NCBI GenBank assembly: GCA_965112735.1
Contig: OZ218955.1
Location: 1,426,001-1,490,000, forward strand
DNA from: Phaeosaccion multiseriatum
Taxonomy: Eukaryota; Ochrophyta, other classes
Direction: 5' to 3'
DNA length: 64,000 nt
The notes under the pieces were generated by a model that searched no databases, was not told the origin of the DNA, and saw only the letters and a list, made by a program, of their open reading frames with translations. Position 1 is the stretch's first letter. Each line of letters opens with the position of its first letter. Below, one piece after another: positions 29,129 through 40,957 of this stretch. A program made the position numbers and the translations under genes.

Positions 29129-31598
29129 CACACAAACACACACACACCTCAACATGGCCGTGCGCAAGAGCGTCAATGAAGGGCACTCTTCCGTGCAAGT
29201 CCCTATGATTGGGATCGACACCCAAGTAGAGGAGGGTCTGCACACACTCCACAGAGCCGCTGCGAGCCGCCAGGTGGAGGGCGTTGACCTGCCAAAAGAG
29301 TGAGGGAGAGGAAGGGGAGGAGGGGGAAGGGAGGGGAGGGGAGAGGGAGGGGAGAGGGAGGGGAAGGCGTCTGAAGTCAGTCAGTAGTTTCAGGTGTGTG
29401 TGCATGTATGTGTGTGCGTGTGTGCGTGTGTGTGCATGCGCCATGCACACACACACGCACACACGCACACACGCACACACGCACACACACACTCACCGAC
29501 CCCACCCCATCCATCCACCCACCCACCCACCCATCCCCCCACCCACTGACTTACTACCCACCCACCCACCCATTGACTTACTACCCACCCACCCACTCAC
29601 CTGTGTCTCTCCACACAGGCTATTCACGTCCACCTCGTGGGCTCCAAGGTAAGAGAGCATATTGTTTCTGCAGTGTAGAGCAGCAAGGTGCAAGCAGGAG
29701 GTGGAACCGTCCCCTCCCTCCTCGACGGACACAAGGCAATTGGCGTCCAGACCGCTGTCCATGAGCTGCGACGTGAGGTAGTGGAGTCCGCCTATGACTG
29801 CTTCGTGGAGGACCTGGGAAGCCGGGGGGGTGTCAGGACAGAAGGTGGATGGGTGGGGTGTCAGGACAGAGGGGGGAGGGATGGATGTCAGGACAGAGGG
29901 TGGGTGGGTGGGTGGGTGGATGTCAGGACAGACGGTGGATGGGTGGATGTCAGGACAGAGGTTGGGTGTGGGTCGGTGGAGGGGGAACCCTCCCTGTTGA
30001 GACCCCCCTCCCTCCTGACCACCATCCACTGCCATCCCCGCCTCCCCTGCCCCCCCCCGTGTGCGTACCTGCGGCAGCAGCTCCACCTTGGGCCTGGAGA
30101 GAAGGTACTCCACCACCTGTGTCAGCAGTTTCAGTTCACGGGCATATCGGCCACAGTTTCAGTTCACAGGCATATCGGCCACAGTTTCAGTTCACAGGCA
30201 TTATCGGCCACAGTTTCAGTTACAGTTTCAGTTATCAAAAACTCAAACAACCACATACCACCCATATACCCGTAAAGCCCATTTACGATATATCCATATA
30301 CCCATATACCTCTACCCGTCGACCTCTATACCCATACACCTCTTTTCCCACATAAAAATGTCCCCCCATATACCTGCGTATGCTTGCCCCTCACGGCCAG
30401 CTGCAGCGCGCTCTCCCCTGCCCTGTTCTTGGCATTGAGGTCAAAGCCCAAGGCTACAAGCTTTCGCACCATGCCCAAGCGACCCGCCTTGGCTGCCACC
30501 GACAACAACGTGTTGCCCCAAGGGTCGCGGAGGTCCTGGTGGTGTGGGGGGGGGGGGAAGAAGAAGAGGAGGAGGGGGAGCGAGGAGGAGGAGGAGGAGG
30601 AGGAGGAGGAGGAGGAGGAGGAGGAGGAGGAGGAGGAGGAGGAGGAGGAGGAGGAGGAGGAGGGAGGAGGAGGAGGAGGAGGAGGAGGAGGAGGAGGAGG
30701 AGGAGGAGGAGGGGGAGGAGGAGGAGGGGGAGTGAGGGTGGAGGTGGGGGTAGGGATCAAATCTCCCTTCCTCCCTTAAGTCCTCCTCCTCCTCCTCCTC
30801 GCCCCCTCCCTCCCCACATACCTCTAACATGCCCTCCACCCCCCCTCCCCCCGCCACAAACTAACAACCCTCACCTTGTTAAAGCCTTGGCCTCCCTTGC
30901 CCTCTCCTCCTCCCCCTCCTCGTCCTTCGCTGTCTTTGAACAGCACTGCCACGCGCACCTCATCCCCTTCTCGTGCCTGCCATAGAATGTCGTTTTGCAC
31001 TATTTTGCGCCGTCGCTTGACCTGATCGTGGGAGTACATAGGTGGGTGTAAGTGGAAGTGGGTATAGTTGTCAGTTATCAGTTTTCACACTTCATTTCGA
31101 CCTTATAATACGTAATGCAAACTCAAATTCAAATTCAGAAGGGGATCATTCTCGACATGAGGTGTAGAGACGTGTGCAGAGTGGAGAGTTTGAAGTCTCA
31201 GTTGAGGGGTTTAGATGATAGGAGCAGAGATCGAGGGCTTGTGGGGGGTGTAATACAGAGAGAAAGAAGGCAGAGCGGAGCAGGGGAGAGCAGGGGAGAG
31301 AGGTGTCGTGTGCATTGTTAGACAGGGGAGAGATGCACAAACAGGCACACACCACGCACACACATACATGCATGCATACATACATCACACATGCACACAC
31401 ACATGCACACGCACACACGCACACATACACACACGCATACATGCACACACACATGCACACGCACACACACACATACACACATACTCGCACGCACACACAC
31501 ACACGCACACACATTCACACACACACACACACATATGCACACCCACACACACACACACATATGCACACCCACACACACCCACACACACACACACATAT

Positions 31599-31646
<48 letters not shown>

Positions 31647-34588
31647 GCACACCCACCTGCGCTCTGGCCACAAAGCCCCTACACGCGCGCTGAATGTGCG
31701 GCACCGCTCTCAAGCGCACTGCGTCCCACTTCCTCATGCGGAGTTGTGACACACGCGCCCGCGCCTGGTGAGCGCGAATAAAGTGAGCGATGGCAGTGGA
31801 CGCGTCGACTCGCTGCTTCTGGCGCCGCCGTCGGACCTCTCTGCGTTGTCTTCGGCGACGGACGAAGGTGCGTACGGCGCTTTGGATGAGCTGAGGATAG
31901 GGTAGGGGGGGGGGTAGGGGAAGGGGGAGGGGAAGGGAGAGGGGGAGGGGAGGGAGAGGAGATTAGAGATGGAGGGGATCTGGGAGTAGAGGCGTATGAG
32001 GAGAGGATAATAGATATTAGAGGCATATGGGAGGGAAGGGGAGGACTAGAGGCATATGGGAGGGAAGGGGAGACTAGAGGCATATGGGGAGGGAAGTGGA
32101 GACTAGAGGCATATGGGGAGGGAAGGGGAGACTAGAGGCATATGGGAGGGAAGGGGAGGGAGAGGAGATTAGAGATGGAGGGGATCTGGGAGTAGAGGCG
32201 TATGAGGAGAGGATAATAGATATTAGAGGCATATGGGAGGGAAGGGGAGGACTAGAGGCATATGGGAGGGAAGGGGAGGACTAGAGGCATATGGGAGGGA
32301 AGGGGAGACTAGGGGCATATGGGGAGGGAAGTGGAGACTAGAGGCATATGGGGAGGGAAGGGGAGACTAGAGGCATATGGGAGGGAAGGGGAGACTAGAG
32401 GCACATGGGAGGGAAGGGGAGGGGTAGAGGCATATAGGAGGGAAGGGGAGACTAGAGGCATATGGGGAGTGAAGAGGGGGTCATTGGCACTGACCTTGAT
32501 GGCGAGGTCAGAGCGTGCGTATCTGCAAATGGCGACTCTCCGACGTGCAAGGTGTCTCCGATAGCGGCACTGGAGCGTCAGAGCGGCTAAGGCGTGAAGG
32601 CGGAGACGGCGTTTGAGCACGGAGTGGACGGCCCAGTGACCACGGAAGGCAACCTGAGGGGAGTGGAGGGGAAGGGGAGGGTTGACGCCCTTCAGAGAGA
32701 CTTCCCAACAAGAAGCAAGCAAGCAAGCAAGCAAGCAAGCACGCTGCCCCTACCCCTCATGGGAAGGGGAGGGTTGACGCCCTTCAGAGAGACTTCCCAA
32801 CAAGAAGCAAGCAAGCAAGCAAGCAAGCAAGCACGCTGCCCCTACCCCTCATAGCCCCCCTCCCTCCCCTCCCTCCCCTCCCTCCCCTCACTCTCTCCCT
32901 CACCCCTCCCTCCTCTCCCTCCCCTGCCTCCCCTCACCTGTATCCGCAGCGCGGCCCTCTCTCTCCTCGCCCTCTGCACCGCCTGCCGGGTAAAGTCCGC
33001 CAAGCGCACACTCACAAACCTCCGACACCAGCACTGAATAGCCGTCGCTGCCTTCCTCCTCCGCTCCTTCGCCGCCTCTGCACGCTTCTTGGCGACGATC
33101 CTCCTGGCGATGTATTGCCAATACGCGCACTTGATGGTGCATGCCGCCAGATGCCTGGTGTGCCGCATCTTCTGCCTTCGCTGGTCACCACCCGTCACCA
33201 GCAGTTGGTGATCCTTGCCGTTGCCCTTGGCCCCCTTGTCCTTGTTCTTCTTCCCCTCCCCTTCATCTTCCTCGCCCTTGCCTCCCCTCTCGCCCTCACC
33301 CTCCCTCTGCATGCCGTTTCTCTTGCCCCCTCCCTGCCGCATCACCAATCTGTTCTGCACCTCAGGGGGCAGGGCGACACAGTACTCTCTGAGATGGCAC
33401 CGGATGGAACGCTGCACTGCCAGTTTGGCCTTGACCTCTCCCCAACACTCTCGGAGGGAGAAGCCTCGGTACGCGGCTTGGATGGTTTGGGCGGCGAAGG
33501 TCTCCAAGTGCAGTCGGAGTGTTCGAGTCTGTTGGTCAAGGGAGGGTCAGGGGTCAAGTGATGGCAGTGGATGTTAGAGGTGGTGGGGTGGAAGATGTGA
33601 AGGTGAGGGTAGAGTGAGGTTAATGAGGTGGAGAGAAAGAGGTGTGTGAAGGTGAGGGTGGAGTGAGGCTAATGTGCGGGTGGACATGTGTACAGGTGAA
33701 CAAACAAGTGATAGCGGCCCTCCCTCCCTCTGCTGGTCGGGCGCCTCCCCGTCCACTGTCACCCCCCTCCCCCCCCCCCATTAACCCCCCCCATCCACTG
33801 CCATCCCTCCCTCCTCACCCACCGACCAACCCATCCACCCACCCACCCACCCACCCACCCACCTGGCTTAGTCTCCGCATGAAGGCCGCATGCTCTGCCC
33901 ACAAGGCCTCATTGACAAGAGACATGTCGGGCCCAACACGCATGCCCCCCCCCCCCCCACCACACACTCCTTTCCCCCCAGCAGCCCTCGCCCCCGTCCC
34001 CACCCCGCTGCTGAACAAGTCTTCCCCCCTCCCTCCTCCTCCTGCTCCTCCTCCTCCTGCTCCTGCTCCTCCTCCTCTTCCTCGCCGCATGCTCGTCGCT
34101 GCGGTACCTCCGGGGGTAGGGGGAAAGCGTAGAGGGCTGGACTTATCCAACACCGTGAGGAAGGGGGCATCCTCCTCGTCATCTCCACCCCTCAATAGGG
34201 GCCCACCACCTTGCCCGCTACGACTTGCCAGCGAAGTTGTGTGGACTCTTCGCATCCTTCGGGCTTGGGAGATGGGGTCTACCACTGCTGTCACTGCTGG
34301 TGCTGTTGTATCACCAATTGCTGCTGATGCTTTTTGGCCTGCTGCTGCTCCCGAGGAGGAGGAGGAGGAGGAGGATGAACGAACAGCAGTAGCAGCGGTG
34401 GTGGCAGCCCTCCTTAGCACCCCCCCCCTCCTTGCTATTGGCTTGGTTGTCGTGACCACGCTAACGATATCACTATTGGTCACACGATGAGTCCACAGGT
34501 ACACGGGAGAGCTGCTCGGCTGCCCCTGTACAGTGACCACGATGTGGTCGTAGCTCCGCTTCTGCTCCTCCTCCTCATCCTCCTCCTC

Positions 34589-34627
<39 letters not shown>

Positions 34628-34658
34628 ATGTTGTTGTTGTTGTTGTTGTTGTTGTTGC

Positions 34659-34736
<78 letters not shown>

Positions 34737-35327
34737 CGTTCTTCTTCTTGTTGTCGTTCTTCTTCTTCTTCTTGTTGTTGTTGCTGTTGCTGCTGCTGTT
34801 GATGTTGTTGATGTTGTTGTTGTGTTTGTGGTTGTTGCTTCTTTCCCTCCTCATCATTGGTGGTTCTGGTGTTGCTGGTGGTGGCTTCTGTCTTTTCGTC
34901 GTGATGCTGGAGCTGCTTGAAGGCGTCCATCCATTCGTGTCGAGGGATAGCAAATGTGAGGCACGGGGGGGGGGGGGGGGCAAGGGGGTCAGAGAAGGTG
35001 TCAGTAGCGCAGGAAGGTGTGGGCGGAGTAATGGGAGGAGAGGAGAGGAGGGAGGGAGGAGAGAAAGAGAAGAGGCTGATCAGGACTGGATGAAGGTCTA
35101 TTCACAATGGGTTTCGATGTAGATCACCGTCAGCCAAAGAAAATACGACTCTTATTGCACTCGGCAGCAGCATGCTCCATCAGTTCGTTCTTTCGTTCTC
35201 TCTCGCTGGTCTGTGCTGAGCTCACCTCATTCTCCAGCGCGAAGCCTTCCTCAGAGGACATGCTTCGGTAAGACGGGAAAGGAGACCCTACCGAACTGCT
35301 GGCGGCAGCAGCGGTAGCAGCAGCCAT
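23551..35327 (-). CDS. Large polyQ/IQ-motif/ankyrin-repeat protein
   Basis: Sixteen-exon model, 1,859 residues: 35226-35327, 33863-34915, 32938-33528, 32495-32653, 31657-31890, 30875-31021, 30374-30535, 30069-30116, 29601-29813, 29148-29288, 27462-28505, 27185-27328, 26090-26488, 25495-25698, 24680-24819, 23551-24349. All junctions are phase 0 except the last. Order: disordered polyQ region (about 35-385); about seven IQ-type calmodulin or myosin-light-chain binding helices (about 390-720, e.g. [54 protein letters not shown]); then ankyrin repeats (e.g. [74 protein letters not shown]). Exon 27462-28505 inserts a very long Gly/Glu tract between repeats. The C-terminus is poly-Gly/Glu. The first exon and the second acceptor (34916) are less certain; an alternative start is the ATG at 34930. 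A scaffold role is inference. Confidence 0.82.
24487..24685 (-). repeat. 92-bp tandem repeat containing a duplicated splice donor
   Basis: The sequence GTACAGTACCTGCAG recurs at 24487, 24579 and 24671, exactly 92 bp apart. On the minus strand each copy is an exon-like end CGACTGCAG followed by GTACTGTAC; the copy at 24680 is the one used in the gene model. Flanking CATATACCCATA blocks vary slightly. Confidence 0.9.
25117..25490. repeat. (CCCT)n array about 350 bp long
   Basis: An almost pure CCCT/AGGG tract with a few CCGT interruptions near its left end and at about 25386, inside an ankyrin/IQ gene intron; on the transcribed strand it is GGGA-rich. All purines lie on one strand, so triplex or G-quadruplex structure is possible. 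Confidence 0.95.
26640..27184. repeat. ACTC/ATGC array and mixed (CA)n array
   Basis: (CACTCATG)n at about 26640-26710 is followed by roughly 450 bp of CA dinucleotide with GCAC and TACA variants and two longer near-identical blocks (about 26840-26960 and 26962-27080). The array ends at the donor of exon 27185-27328, reading GTGAGTGTGTGCGTG on the minus strand. Confidence 0.9.
27660..28200 (-). repeat. (CTC)n triplet array inside a coding exon
   Basis: About 540 bp of CTC with CTT and CCC variants within exon 27462-28505. In the gene's frame it encodes mostly Gly with some Glu and Ala. All six frames are open here, so frame openness is no evidence for coding; the evidence is the ankyrin-like sequence on both sides and the conserved frame across the junctions. 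Confidence 0.85.
28617..29147. repeat. (GA)n and (CA)n arrays in an ankyrin/IQ intron
   Basis: Imperfect GAGA/GAAA array (about 28617-28930), then a pure CA run (about 29043-29127) and a CA remnant that touches the donor at 29147 (GTGTGTGTG on the minus strand). A four-copy CGGTTT hexamer (about 28510-28535) lies next to the acceptor of the neighbouring exon. Confidence 0.85.
30584..30735 (-). repeat. (GGA)n triplet array in an intron
   Basis: About 150 bp of GGA with one GAG-to-GGG phase break, between exons 30374-30535 and 30875-31021. On the transcribed strand it is a TCC polypyrimidine tract ahead of the acceptor. Confidence 0.9.
31330..31656. repeat. (CA)n compound array
   Basis: About 320 bp of CA with ATGC, ACGC and ACCC variants, including three CACATATGCACACCCACACA repeats (31540-31610). 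The array abuts the donor of exon 31657-31890, reading GTGGGTGTGC on the minus strand. Confidence 0.9.
31905..32480. repeat. Minisatellite ACTAGAGGCATATGGGAGGGAAGGGGAG
   Basis: Repeats of a 28-30 bp unit with a larger duplicated block (about 31955-32070 and 32163-32265) carrying GATGGAGGGGATCTGGGAGT. It fills the intron between two IQ-motif exons. Confidence 0.9.
32669..32853. repeat. Two tandem 92-bp copies with (CAAG)n inside
   Basis: GGGAAGGGGAGGGTTGACGC starts at 32669 and again at 32761. Each copy contains six AAGC tetramers and ends CCCCTACCCCTCAT. The copies are nearly identical, indicating a recent duplication inside the intron next to exon 32495-32653. Confidence 0.9.
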
Positions 35328-36036
35328 GACCACCCTCTTTTTTCGGCGCTGAGCGGCCTTCCTTCTCCCTCTTCCCCTCTTTCCCTCCCTTGCCTTCTTG
35401 TGCTGATTAGGCACCCATTGCCCACCTCCTTTCTGCACAAAATTCTGCCGCTTTCCTTCCTCCTTCTCCCTCTCTCCCTCTCACTCCTTCAACTCCAGTG
35501 ATGGTACTGCCTTTGCATCCACTCCTCACACCGTGACGCCTTGGTCCTCCGCGATCGCAAGGCGATCGTGCTGTTACAGAAGTTTCAGTTTCAGCTTACT
35601 CTCTCTTTCTCGAGGCCCTCGATTTTTTTTCTTTCAAATACAGACCAACTGCCACAAAAAAATTGGAGAGTTGTCTTCACCATAAAAGGCGCGCAGAGAG
35701 TCGACGAGCGGAGAGGATTGGGAAGGTGGGGGAAGAGAGGACCAGTAGGAGGAGCAGTAGGAGGAACAGCAGGAGCAGGAGCAGGAGCAGCCGCAGCAGC
35801 CGCTGCTTGAGGGAGGGCTGAGGGGACCAAGCGTGGCTCCTCTCCCCCAACTCACTTCCATCTCCCTTGCCGCTCTGCAGCAGCAGGAGCAGCACGAGCA
35901 GGACAGCAGGTGCAGGAGGAGAAGAAAAGCGACGGGACAGACCTGGGTCTGACTGGACGGGGAGGAGCATCGGCGGCCAAGCCCTCACACACCCGTGAAG
36001 CACTACCGCTGAGCTCAAGCACCAGCAGTGGACAAT
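35328..36036. promoter_or_regulatory. Divergent spacer between the ankyrin/IQ gene and NUF2
   Basis: About 0.7 kb between opposed starts. A TATA-like CCATAAAAGG lies near 35681-35690, on the NUF2 side. A GGAGCAGGAGCAG repeat occupies about 35750-35800 and a related one lies at 35880-35920. No further gene is supported. Confidence 0.45.
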
Positions 36037-39000
36037 ATGGACGCCCGTGGGTTCTCTTTCCCGCTGCTGAAGGCCAAGCAAATCCTGGACTGCCTGCAGG
36101 ATCTTCAAATACCTCTGACGGAAGAGGTGCGTTGGAGAGCCGCCTTTGAGCCTCGCATCCTTCTCCGTTGTCATTGCCCTTCCCCCCTGCTTGCCCACAC
36201 ACACTCACGCACACACATCGCTGTTTCCTCTCCCAAGGCCCTCACAATGCCTGAGCGACATCGAGAGTCCATCATGCGCGTGTTTGAGCGACTCGTTGAG
36301 GCCACTACTGGCACCACGAGAGAGGAAATGGCACAGCCCGTCTTCGCAGGGTAAGCACAGCGGCACAAGCCGCCGCACGTCTTATGTTCTATTTTACAAT
36401 TCACACTCACTTCGAGACGTGGCATACTGTCTGTAGTGGGCCCCTGATTCGACCAAGCCGACGCAGAGCTCTCTCTCTCTCTCCCTCTCTCTCCCTCCCT
36501 CCAATAAATGCTCCACGAGAGACGTCGAACAGTGCTGACGAACACTTGCGGAGGCCCATGCGCGATGTACTGCCCCCCCCCCCCTCAATTCCCTCCCTCG
36601 CTCTCTTTCTTCCCTCCTCCCCCACCCATTCCCTCCTCCCTCTCTTTCTTTCTTCCCCCCTGCCCTCCATCCCCCCCCTCTCTTTCTTTCTGCCCTCCTC
36701 CCCTCCATTCCCTCTCTCTCTTTCTTTCTCCATCTCGCATCTCCCTGTCTCCCCTCGCCCCTGACCGACAGCTTAAATGTCCTCAACTACGCTGAGCTGC
36801 ACGAGGGTGAGTGAGCGAATGAATGAGGGAGGGAGGGGGTGATGAGCGAACCGAGTGAGTGACTCTAAATGTATTGCCTCGCAAGGCACATCCACAGCTG
36901 AAACACGCGAGTGCGGTGTATGGTGTGAGTGGGGGGCAGGCAGGTACAGCAGGCACTCTCTTCGTAGCGTGAGTAGGGGGCAGGCAAGGTGGGCAGGGAG
37001 ATGAGCGCGAGGGGGTGGAGGGTAGAGGGACTAACTCTTAAGTCGGACACTCTGAAGGGGTGGAGGGTAGAGGGACTAACTCAAGTCGGACACTCTGAGG
37101 GGGTGGAGGGTAGAGGGACTAACTCAAGTCGGACACCCTGCGAAATTATTCTCGCTCCCGGACATCTCTCCAGCGCAGCAATGTGTATCGACCTCCCCTT
37201 GCCCCACTTGCTTTGGTTTTGGTGGTACCCTCACGAAGCGTCCACACACACACATACATACAAACATACGCACATACATACGTACATACATGCATACATA
37301 CATACATACTTACATACATACATATATACATACATATACATACATACATACATACATACATACATACATACATACATACATACATACATACATACATGTC
37401 CATCACACCAGTCGCCAATAGGGCGGGCAGAATCACTCACTTCACCTCTCCTCCTTCCCCCTCCCCTTCCTCCCACCCCCTCCTACCCCCCACCAACACC
37501 CAAAGATTCCATCCCCGAGCTGGCCTTCTACCGTGCCTGTGCCAAGATGATGCGAGTATCTTGTGTGAACGACTTCTCCCAACAGGACCTCACCCGGCCC
37601 AACAAGCAGAGGATTCGCAAGCTTCTGTCCGCCGTCATCAACTTTTGCAAGTTCAGGGAGGAGAGGCTCGTGCTGTACAATGAGATCACCGCCAAGAAAG
37701 AGAAGGTCAGTCAGTCAGGATGGAAGGATGGAAGGACGGAAGGAAGGAAGGAAGGGAGGAAGGAAGGAGGTCAGTGAACTCCCTCACTCCCTCACTCACG
37801 TACACACTCACGACACTCTCTCCCTCCAGGCCGCTCCTCCCCTCCCCTCTCACCTCCCCCCCCCTAATCCCCCCCCCCCCCCATCCATTGCCATCCCCCC
37901 CCTCCCCAAGGCTCTGCACCACATGTCGTCTCTGCAGACGGAGGCCGCTCGACTGTCCAAGGAGCTGGAGGCCCTCAAGGAACAGACCAAGGAGGACAGG
38001 TATATGGGTATGGATGGGGATGGCAGTGGAAGGAAAGCAGCATGTCAACACTTCCAGTCTCAGCTCTCTTTCTCTCTATGCAATGCTTCTTCTTGTCCTC
38101 CTCCTCCTCCTCCTCCTCCTCCTCCTCCTTCATGAGTCTTCTTCATGCTTCTTCTTCTTCTTCATCTCCTCCTCCTCCTCGTCGTTGTCGTCGTCCTCGT
38201 CCCTCCCAACAGGTCGAGCATCGCTGCTGTGGAGCGCGACTGCCGTGCCGTGGAGGGGATAATCGCCGATAAGAACAGAGGGCAGGCAGAGATCAGACAG
38301 CAGAGCAGCGACTTCAAGAAGAGGAGCAACGATCTCAAGGTGGGTGGGGTGTGTACATGGGTGTGCGTATGTGCGTGTGCGTGCGTGTGTGCGTGCGTGT
38401 GTGTGTGCGTGTGCTCGCGCTTTGTGTTTTGCACTCGGGCACGTCCCCCCCCCCGCCACCGATCCACTTCCAACCGCAAAGTGAAACTGGTGCTCTCCCC
38501 TCCTCCCTCCCCCCCCCCCCACACACACACACATACACACCCGCACACGCTCACAGGACCGCAACGCCACATTAAGCCTTGACATTCAAACCTGCCTTGT
38601 GGAGCGCGAGAGGCTTCAGGGGCAAATTGTCAACTCTCCAGTGCGCATACGACGAGAGATGGTCGATCAGCAAGCCGGTGAGACTCAATGACTTACTGAC
38701 TCACTCATTCACTCCCTTACTCACTCACTCACTGGCTCACTCGCTGACTCACTTGCTCTGTGGCTCATTCACTCACCCACCCACTCTCCCTCACCCACCC
38801 CCTCCCTCCCTCCCTCCCTCCGTCCGTCCCTCAGCGCTGGAGAGGGAGCGGGCAGAGGGCCTGCAGGCAGAGAAGGAGGCTCTCAAGATGGACATGTCCG
38901 TGTCTATTGCGGCTGTGGCGGAACAGGAGACACTGGCGGCGGTGCAGGTGGGTGGGTGGTGGGTGTCAGGACAGAGGGTGGGTGGGTGGTAGGTGTCAGG

Positions 39001-40919
39001 ACAGAAGGCGGGTGGGTGGTGGGTGTCAGGACAGAGCGTGGGTGGGTGAAAGGTTGGATGGGTATGTGAGGTAGAGGGTGTGTGGGTGGGTAGTGGGTAG
39101 GTGTGCGTACGTGTGTGCGTGTGTGGGTAGGTGGGTGGGTAGTGGGTAGGTGTGTGTATGTGTGTGCGTGTGTGTGGGTAGGTGGGTGGGTAGTGGGTAG
39201 GTGTGTGTATGTGTGTGCGTGTGTGTGGGTAGGTGGGTGGGTAGTGGGTAGGTGTGTGTATGTGTGTGCGTGTGTGTGGGTAGGTGGGTGGGTAGTGGGT
39301 AGGTGTGTGTATGTGTGTGCGTGTGTGTGGGTAGGTGGGTGGGTAGTGGGTAGGTGTGTGTATGTGTGTGCGTGTGTGTGGGTAGGTGGATGGGTAGTGG
39401 GTAGGTGTGTGTATGTGTGTGCGTGTGTGTGGGTAGGTGGGTGGGTAGTGGGTACGTGTGTGTATGTGTGCGCGTGTGTGTGGGTAGGTGGGTGGGTAGT
39501 GGGTAGGTGTGTGTATGTGTGTGCGTGTGTGTGGGTAGGTGGGTGGGTAGTGGGTACGTGTGTGTATGTGTGCGCGTGTGTGTGGGTAGGTGGATGGGTA
39601 GGAGACACTTATCTCTTGTCTCTACCTGACCTCTTTTTGCCTACCTCATGTCTTTTAGCCCCTGTCTATAGCTATAGCTCACTCACTCACTCACTCACTC
39701 ACTCACTCACTCACTCACTCACTCACTCACTCACTCACTCCCTGACTTTCTCACTCCTTCCCTCCCTGCTGGACACCGACCCACAACACTCGTTCCCACC
39801 CGCAACCACCCACTCCCCCCTAACCCCCCCCCCCACCCAGACTATCGAGGAGGTGGAGACTGAGCTTTCTAAGCAGAAGGATGCCATCCAGGAGGTGAAG
39901 GCAACGCAGAGCACCGTCAGCGCCAACCGCTCCAGGAGCGCAGAGGAGGAGGCAAGAGTGCACAACTCGGAGCGGCAGGTGTGATACATACGGGTATATG
40001 GGTGTGATACAAACGGGTATATGGGTGTGATACATACGGGTATATGGGTGTGATACATACGGGTATATGGGTGGGATACATACGGGTGTATGGGTGTGAT
40101 ACATACGGGTATATGGGTGTGATACATACGGGTGTATGGGTGGGATACATACGGGTATATGGGTGTGATACATACGGGTTTATGGGTGTGATACATAAGG
40201 GTGTATGGGTGTGATACATACGGGTGTATGGGTGTGATACATACGGGTGTATGGGTGTGATACATACGGGTATATGGGTGTGATACATACGGGTGTATGG
40301 GTGTGATACATACGGGTGTATGGGTGTGATACATACGGGTATATGGGTGTGATACATACGGGTATATGGGTGTGATACATACGGGTATATGGGTGGGATA
40401 CATACGGGTGTATGGGTGGGATAGGGTAGGGGGATGGGGGGAGTTACCAACCAAACGCGCTGCTAAATATCGTGTACCTACTCCCTACCTCCTCCTCCTC
40501 CTCCTCCTCCTCCTCCTCCTCCTCCTCCTCCTCCTCCTCCTCCTCCTCCTCCTTCTCCTTCTCCTCCTTGTGGTGGCAATCTTCGCCAGCTGCACCGCTT
40601 GGAGGAGAAGGTGCAGCACATCCGACGGCAGGCGCGTGTCAAGGCAGAGGCCGCCGCTGTCGAAATGAAGGACATTCAGGCGGAGCTCAGAGAGGCCGAG
40701 CACGGCAGGAGAGCAATGTTGCACCGTCTGGACAGCGCTGAGGCCGACAAACTCAGGTGGGTAGTAAGTACGTCAATGGGTGGGTAGGGTAGTCGGTGGT
40801 GATGCCAGGACAGAGGGTGGGTGCGTGCGTGCGTGCGTGGGTGCGTGCGTGGGGTGCGTGGGTAAGAACATGATCGCACACTTACGCACACTAAAAAAAT
40901 TCACTCACCCTCTCTCACC

Positions 40920-40957
<38 letters not shown>

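Noticed and set aside
33642-34490. 282-codon plus-strand frame
   Set aside because: It lies opposite exon 33863-34915 of the ankyrin/IQ gene and is Pro/Ala-rich antisense of its low-complexity region.
38904-39984. Long open frames on both strands over the 51-bp repeat
   Set aside because: The unit length is a multiple of three, so frames stay open by construction; the encoded peptides are pure repeats and overlap a spliced intron.
39979-40423. Regular 23-bp repeats resembling a CRISPR array
   Set aside because: Units are directly adjacent with no unique spacers, and the array sits in an intron of a eukaryotic gene.
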